Shown here one piece after another: positions 61,169 to 64,000 of a DNA stretch of 64,000 bases (position 1 is the stretch's first letter; the number at the start of each line of letters is the position of its first letter). The position numbers and the translations under genes are program-made. This stretch comes from JAGSPQ01 sp038206395 (GTDB lineage: Bacteria > Myxococcota > Myxococcia > Myxococcales > Myxococcaceae). Under the pieces are notes generated by a model, which made no database searches, was not told where the DNA came from, and saw only the letters and a program-made list of their open reading frames with translations. The DNA is taken from NCBI GenBank assembly GCA_038206395.1, contig JBBRAX010000009.1, positions 62,001-126,000 on the forward strand. The letters run 5' to 3'.

Positions 61169-62929
61169 ATGCCGAAGATTACCGACCGCGGGATTGCCAA
61201 CATCTACACGAAGCTCGAGACCGAGCAGCGCACCAACCCGAGCGTGAAGATCGGGCAGGCGCAGGCGCTGGAAATTCTCGCAGCGGTTGGCGATCGGTCG
61301 GGCTGGTCGGCTGCCTCGGCGCTGAAGGAGCTCCAGAAGCCGGGCCTCACCCAGCAGGCGCAGATCGACATCGCGAAGAAGGGCCTCAGCGCCACCGAGC
61401 GCAGGGACCTCGAGAAGATCCTCGATGCCGGCACGGTGCCGCTCGAGCCTTCGGCGCGCCAGTTCCTCGAAGCGGTCATCGGCCGGACCTCGCCGCAGCC
61501 CCCGAATCCTCCGGTCGGCAACGCAGACCTGAAGATCCAGGGCAACCAGACCTCGGGCCTCAGCGGCTTCGCGAAGGCCGGCGACAGCATCGAAGCGATC
61601 AACCTCAGCGCCGCTCCGTCGGGCCGCTTGACGCTGGAAGACACGATGGTGATCGGCAAGGCCGACGCGGCGGGCCAGTTCAAGAACGCGAAGCTCACTG
61701 GAGACCAGGCGATGCAGGAAGGCGACCTGATTCGGATGCGCGCCCGCCACGCCGACGGCACGGCTGGCGACTGGGTCACCGTGAAGGCTGAAGGCCTTGG
61801 AACCGCCGACACGCGCAACGCCGCGGTCGCCATCTTCCGCATCGGCCTCACCGACGCGGGCAACGGCAAGATCAACGTCGCGAACATCAACGCCAGCCGC
61901 CAGGTCTCTGAACCGGGCGCGCAGCTGCAGCTGACCAACGTCCGCACCGGTGAGAAGACGAAGGTCACCATCGACGACAAGGGCAGCTTCCCCGCGGGCT
62001 TCAGCATTCCCGGCAAGCCGGGCGACGTCTTCTCGGTGGCGGCCACCGACGGAAAGAACAACACCAGCTTCGCGACCGAGGTCGGCAAGCTCACGGTTCC
62101 GGGCGGCGCGCCTGCCACCGGCGACCTGATCAAGGATCCGGCGCTTCACAAGGACGAGCTCAACACCGACGGCACGCCGAAGTTCTCGACCAAGCGCTTC
62201 ACTGGCCCGCTGTTCAAGGACGGCGTCTCGCCGAAGGACACGCAGCAGGGCCAGATTGGTGACTGCTACTTCCCGTCGGCCATCTCGGCCATCGCGCAGG
62301 CGAACCCCGACGCGCTGCAGAAGATGATCAAAGACAACGGCGATGGCACCTACACCGTCAACTTCAAAGAGAAAGACTGGATGTCCGGCAACTACAAGGA
62401 TGTCCCGATCAAGGTCGACGGCGATCTCTACGTTCGCAGCTGGGGCGGCCCCCTGTACGGCGCGACCCTGGGCTCGGACAAGGGCGAGAAGACGATGGAG
62501 CTCTGGTTCCCACTGGTCGAGAAGGCCTACGCCACGTGGAAGGGCAGCTACAACGCGATCGGCAACGGCGGCATGTCCAGCGACGTCTTCCAGGAAGTCC
62601 TCGGTAAAGACGGCCAGGACATGAGCATCAAGTACGCAAACCCGGACACGCTCTGGAAGACGCTGAAGACCGCGATCGACAACAAGCAGCCCGTGTCGGC
62701 CGGCACCTACGGCGATGACCAGGACGCGCTGTACACCAACACCGGCGTCCACTCCGACCACTCGTACTCGGTGCTCGGCTACAAGGAAGTGAACGGCGAG
62801 AAGCTGGTCACCATCCGCAACCCGTGGGGCGAAACCGAGCCCGCTGGCAACGGCGCGAACGACGGCATCTTCGACCTGCCCCTGAAGGACTTCCAGAAGC
62901 TCTACCAGACGCTGATGTACACGAACTAA
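61169..62929 (+). CDS. Calpain-like cysteine protease (family C2) with middle Ig-like region
   Basis: 586 residues. No signal peptide. N-terminal helical region (~1-110), beta-rich Ig-like segments (~115-310), then a calpain domain with GQIGDCYFPSAISAIA (Cys366), HSYSVLGYKEV (His531) and TIRNPWGE (Asn551), the full catalytic triad. ATG 61169 follows GGGG (61157-61160) at eight bases; this sits in a small CCCC-AAA-GGGG hairpin. The 113-base leader from 61056 holds no other clear feature. The next gene overlaps by one base. Confidence 0.88.
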   Translation: MPKITDRGIANIYTKLETEQRTNPSVKIGQAQALEILAAVGDRSGWSAASALKELQKPGLTQQAQIDIAKKGLSATERRDLEKILDAGTVPLEPSARQFLEAVIGRTSPQPPNPPVGNADLKIQGNQTSGLSGFAKAGDSIEAINLSAAPSGRLTLEDTMVIGKADAAGQFKNAKLTGDQAMQEGDLIRMRARHADGTAGDWVTVKAEGLGTADTRNAAVAIFRIGLTDAGNGKINVANINASRQVSEPGAQLQLTNVRTGEKTKVTIDDKGSFPAGFSIPGKPGDVFSVAATDGKNNTSFATEVGKLTVPGGAPATGDLIKDPALHKDELNTDGTPKFSTKRFTGPLFKDGVSPKDTQQGQIGDCYFPSAISAIAQANPDALQKMIKDNGDGTYTVNFKEKDWMSGNYKDVPIKVDGDLYVRSWGGPLYGATLGSDKGEKTMELWFPLVEKAYATWKGSYNAIGNGGMSSDVFQEVLGKDGQDMSIKYANPDTLWKTLKTAIDNKQPVSAGTYGDDQDALYTNTGVHSDHSYSVLGYKEVNGEKLVTIRNPWGETEPAGNGANDGIFDLPLKDFQKLYQTLMYTN

Positions 62930-63288
62930 TGGCCAAACCTCCCGAACCGCTGCAGGACGTCCTTCCCAAGGCCACCTGGGTCTTCGACGCCGAAGTCGTC
63001 GAAGTGCTCAAGCAAGGCCCCGCGCCCGAGAAGAAAGAAGCCCGGGCGGGCGCCAGCGACACCGGCCAGAAGACGGCGAGCCAGACCGTGAAGATCAAGG
63101 TCAACCGCGTGCTGCGCGGCGAGCCGGTGAAAGAGATGATCGTCGAGAAGCCCGAGGCGGGTTACGCGCTGCGTGCCGGTAACCACGGCCCGTTTCTCAT
63201 CGACGACTCGAAGGTGATTCTTGGCCGCTACGGCCCCGACACCTACGCCTTCAGCAAGCTCGAGGCGGCGATCGCCGCGAAGAAGTAA
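62929..63288 (+). CDS. Small protein coupled to the calpain-like protease
   Basis: 119 residues, soluble, beta-rich, no signal peptide. It contains WVFDAEVVEVLKQG, KIKVNRVLRGE and RAGNHGPFLIDDSKVILGRYG, a pattern like OB-type binding domains such as netrin/TIMP-like modules. ATG 62929 overlaps the protease stop (TAATG), so the two are made together. A partner or inhibitor of the protease is the natural guess, but it is not shown. It meets the glutamate-cysteine ligase gene end to end, with no gap. Confidence 0.68.
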   Translation: MAKPPEPLQDVLPKATWVFDAEVVEVLKQGPAPEKKEARAGASDTGQKTASQTVKIKVNRVLRGEPVKEMIVEKPEAGYALRAGNHGPFLIDDSKVILGRYGPDTYAFSKLEAAIAAKK

Positions 63289-64000
63289 TCAGGCGGTAAA
63301 GGCATCGAGCAGCGCCACTGGCCCACGGGGAGCTTCGAGCACCCGGTGGGCGGGTGACTTTCCGGACTTCGCGACGTCTGCCAGCGGCTGCAGCAGCGGC
63401 GCGTCGGCCGGGTCGAGCCGCATCAGCCCGCGCTGCGCGATCTCGACCACCTCGGTCGCCAGCGCGCCCAGCGAGCGTCCGGCGTGCTTCCCCGCCAGGC
63501 CTTCGCGCTGCGCCAGGCCGTGGAGCTGTAGGTGCGCCGGAAGCCTCAGCTTCGGCAGCGCCGTCTCGAGCTCGCCCAGCGCAGTGGCGTCGTACAGAAG
63601 CCCGCGCATCAGCGCCGCGAGCGCTCCCGTCATCGCCGCGTCGACGCAGTCGGCCGCGCGAATCTCGAGCACCTTCTTGATTCGCACTTCCGGGAACAGC
63701 GTCGACAGGTGATCGACCCAGTCGCCGAACCGCGCTGGCGTGCCCTCGAACCCTTCTTTCATCAACTGGCGGAAGTTCAGCTTCGGGCTCAGGTAGTTGC
63801 CGTTGCGCCGCAGAAAAAGCAGCGGAGCGTCCAGCGCCCATTCGACATACGCCGCGTAGCTGAAGCTGCCATCGAGCATCGACGGCAGGTAGCCGCAGCG
63901 CGCGTTGTCGACGTCTGACCAGACGTGGCTGCGGTACGAGAGGTAGCCGCTGGGCTTGCCCTCGACCAGCGGGCTGTTCGCGTACAGCGCAACCAGCACC
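63289..64000 (-). CDS. Glutamate-cysteine ligase (GCS2/plant type), C-terminal part
   Basis: At least 236 residues; the N-terminus lies beyond the window. The first visible part, NSPLVEGKPSGYLSYRSHVW, with SDVDNARCG, matches the substrate region of plant-type glutamate-cysteine ligases, the first enzyme of glutathione synthesis. The rest is helical, with WALDAPLLFLRR and LSTLFPEVRIKKVLEIRAADC, also typical. TGA at 63289-63291 directly follows the stop of the convergent gene. Confidence 0.85.
   Translation of the reverse strand, partial: VLVALYANSPLVEGKPSGYLSYRSHVWSDVDNARCGYLPSMLDGSFSYAAYVEWALDAPLLFLRRNGNYLSPKLNFRQLMKEGFEGTPARFGDWVDHLSTLFPEVRIKKVLEIRAADCVDAAMTGALAALMRGLLYDATALGELETALPKLRLPAHLQLHGLAQREGLAGKHAGRSLGALATEVVEIAQRGLMRLDPADAPLLQPLADVAKSGKSPAHRVLEAPRGPVALLDAFTA

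Noticed and set aside
1..64000. CRISPR arrays, tRNA/rRNA genes, insertion sequences, prophage
   Set aside because: No regularly spaced repeats, cloverleaf, transposase or integrase was seen on either strand.

Overview
This is a GC-rich, gene-dense bacterial window that looks myxobacterial (Myxococcota, probably close to the Myxococcus/Archangium group). The evidence is the type IV pilus (T4P) locus: its gene content and most of its order match what I remember of the Myxococcus xanthus pil cluster, including the myxobacteria-specific pilGHI, pilS2/pilR2, mglC and sgmX. No rRNA, tRNA, CRISPR array, insertion sequence or prophage was seen, and no gene-free stretch exceeds 300 bases.

Layout. (1) 1-622: end of an MFS transporter. 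(2) 576-26218, minus strand: nineteen co-directional genes. In transcription order they are prepilin peptidase pilD, the pilS2/pilR2 two-component pair, a small XRE regulator, the T4P alignment and secretin genes pilM-N-O-P-Q, a lipoprotein, a roadblock protein (MglC-like), efp, accB, accC, a large TPR protein (SgmX-like), an ExeA-like ATPase, TamB, a TamA/BamA-type Omp85 protein and an acyltransferase. (3) 26339-37397, plus strand: four membrane GT-C glycosyltransferase-like genes, two tandem pilins (pilA1, pilA2) and pilG-H-I. (4) 37401-45587, minus strand: ribF, then pilB-T-C-S-R. (5) 45647-64000: housekeeping and accessory genes (trmB, a response-regulator diguanylate cyclase, lipoproteins, a VWA protein, a DinG-like helicase/exonuclease, alaS, a PilZ-like/Hsp70 fusion, a calpain-like protease with a small partner gene, and part of a glutamate-cysteine ligase gene).

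How it works together. PilA1/PilA2 are made as prepilins, cleaved by PilD, assembled by PilB on PilC, retracted by PilT, aligned by PilM/N/O/P and exported through PilQ. PilS/PilR and PilS2/PilR2 are sigma54-type regulators of the system. In M. xanthus, SgmX and MglC connect T4P to MglA-based cell polarity; their homologues here lie in the same gene string as the alignment genes. Four GT-C-type membrane enzymes, three of them tandem TMTC-like paralogues, end about 200 bp before two Ser/Thr-rich pilins. This suggests a dedicated pilin O-glycosylation module, which I consider the most interesting system in the window.

Limits: all calls come from reading translations and motifs by eye. Comparisons with M. 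xanthus are from memory and were not checked by alignment.
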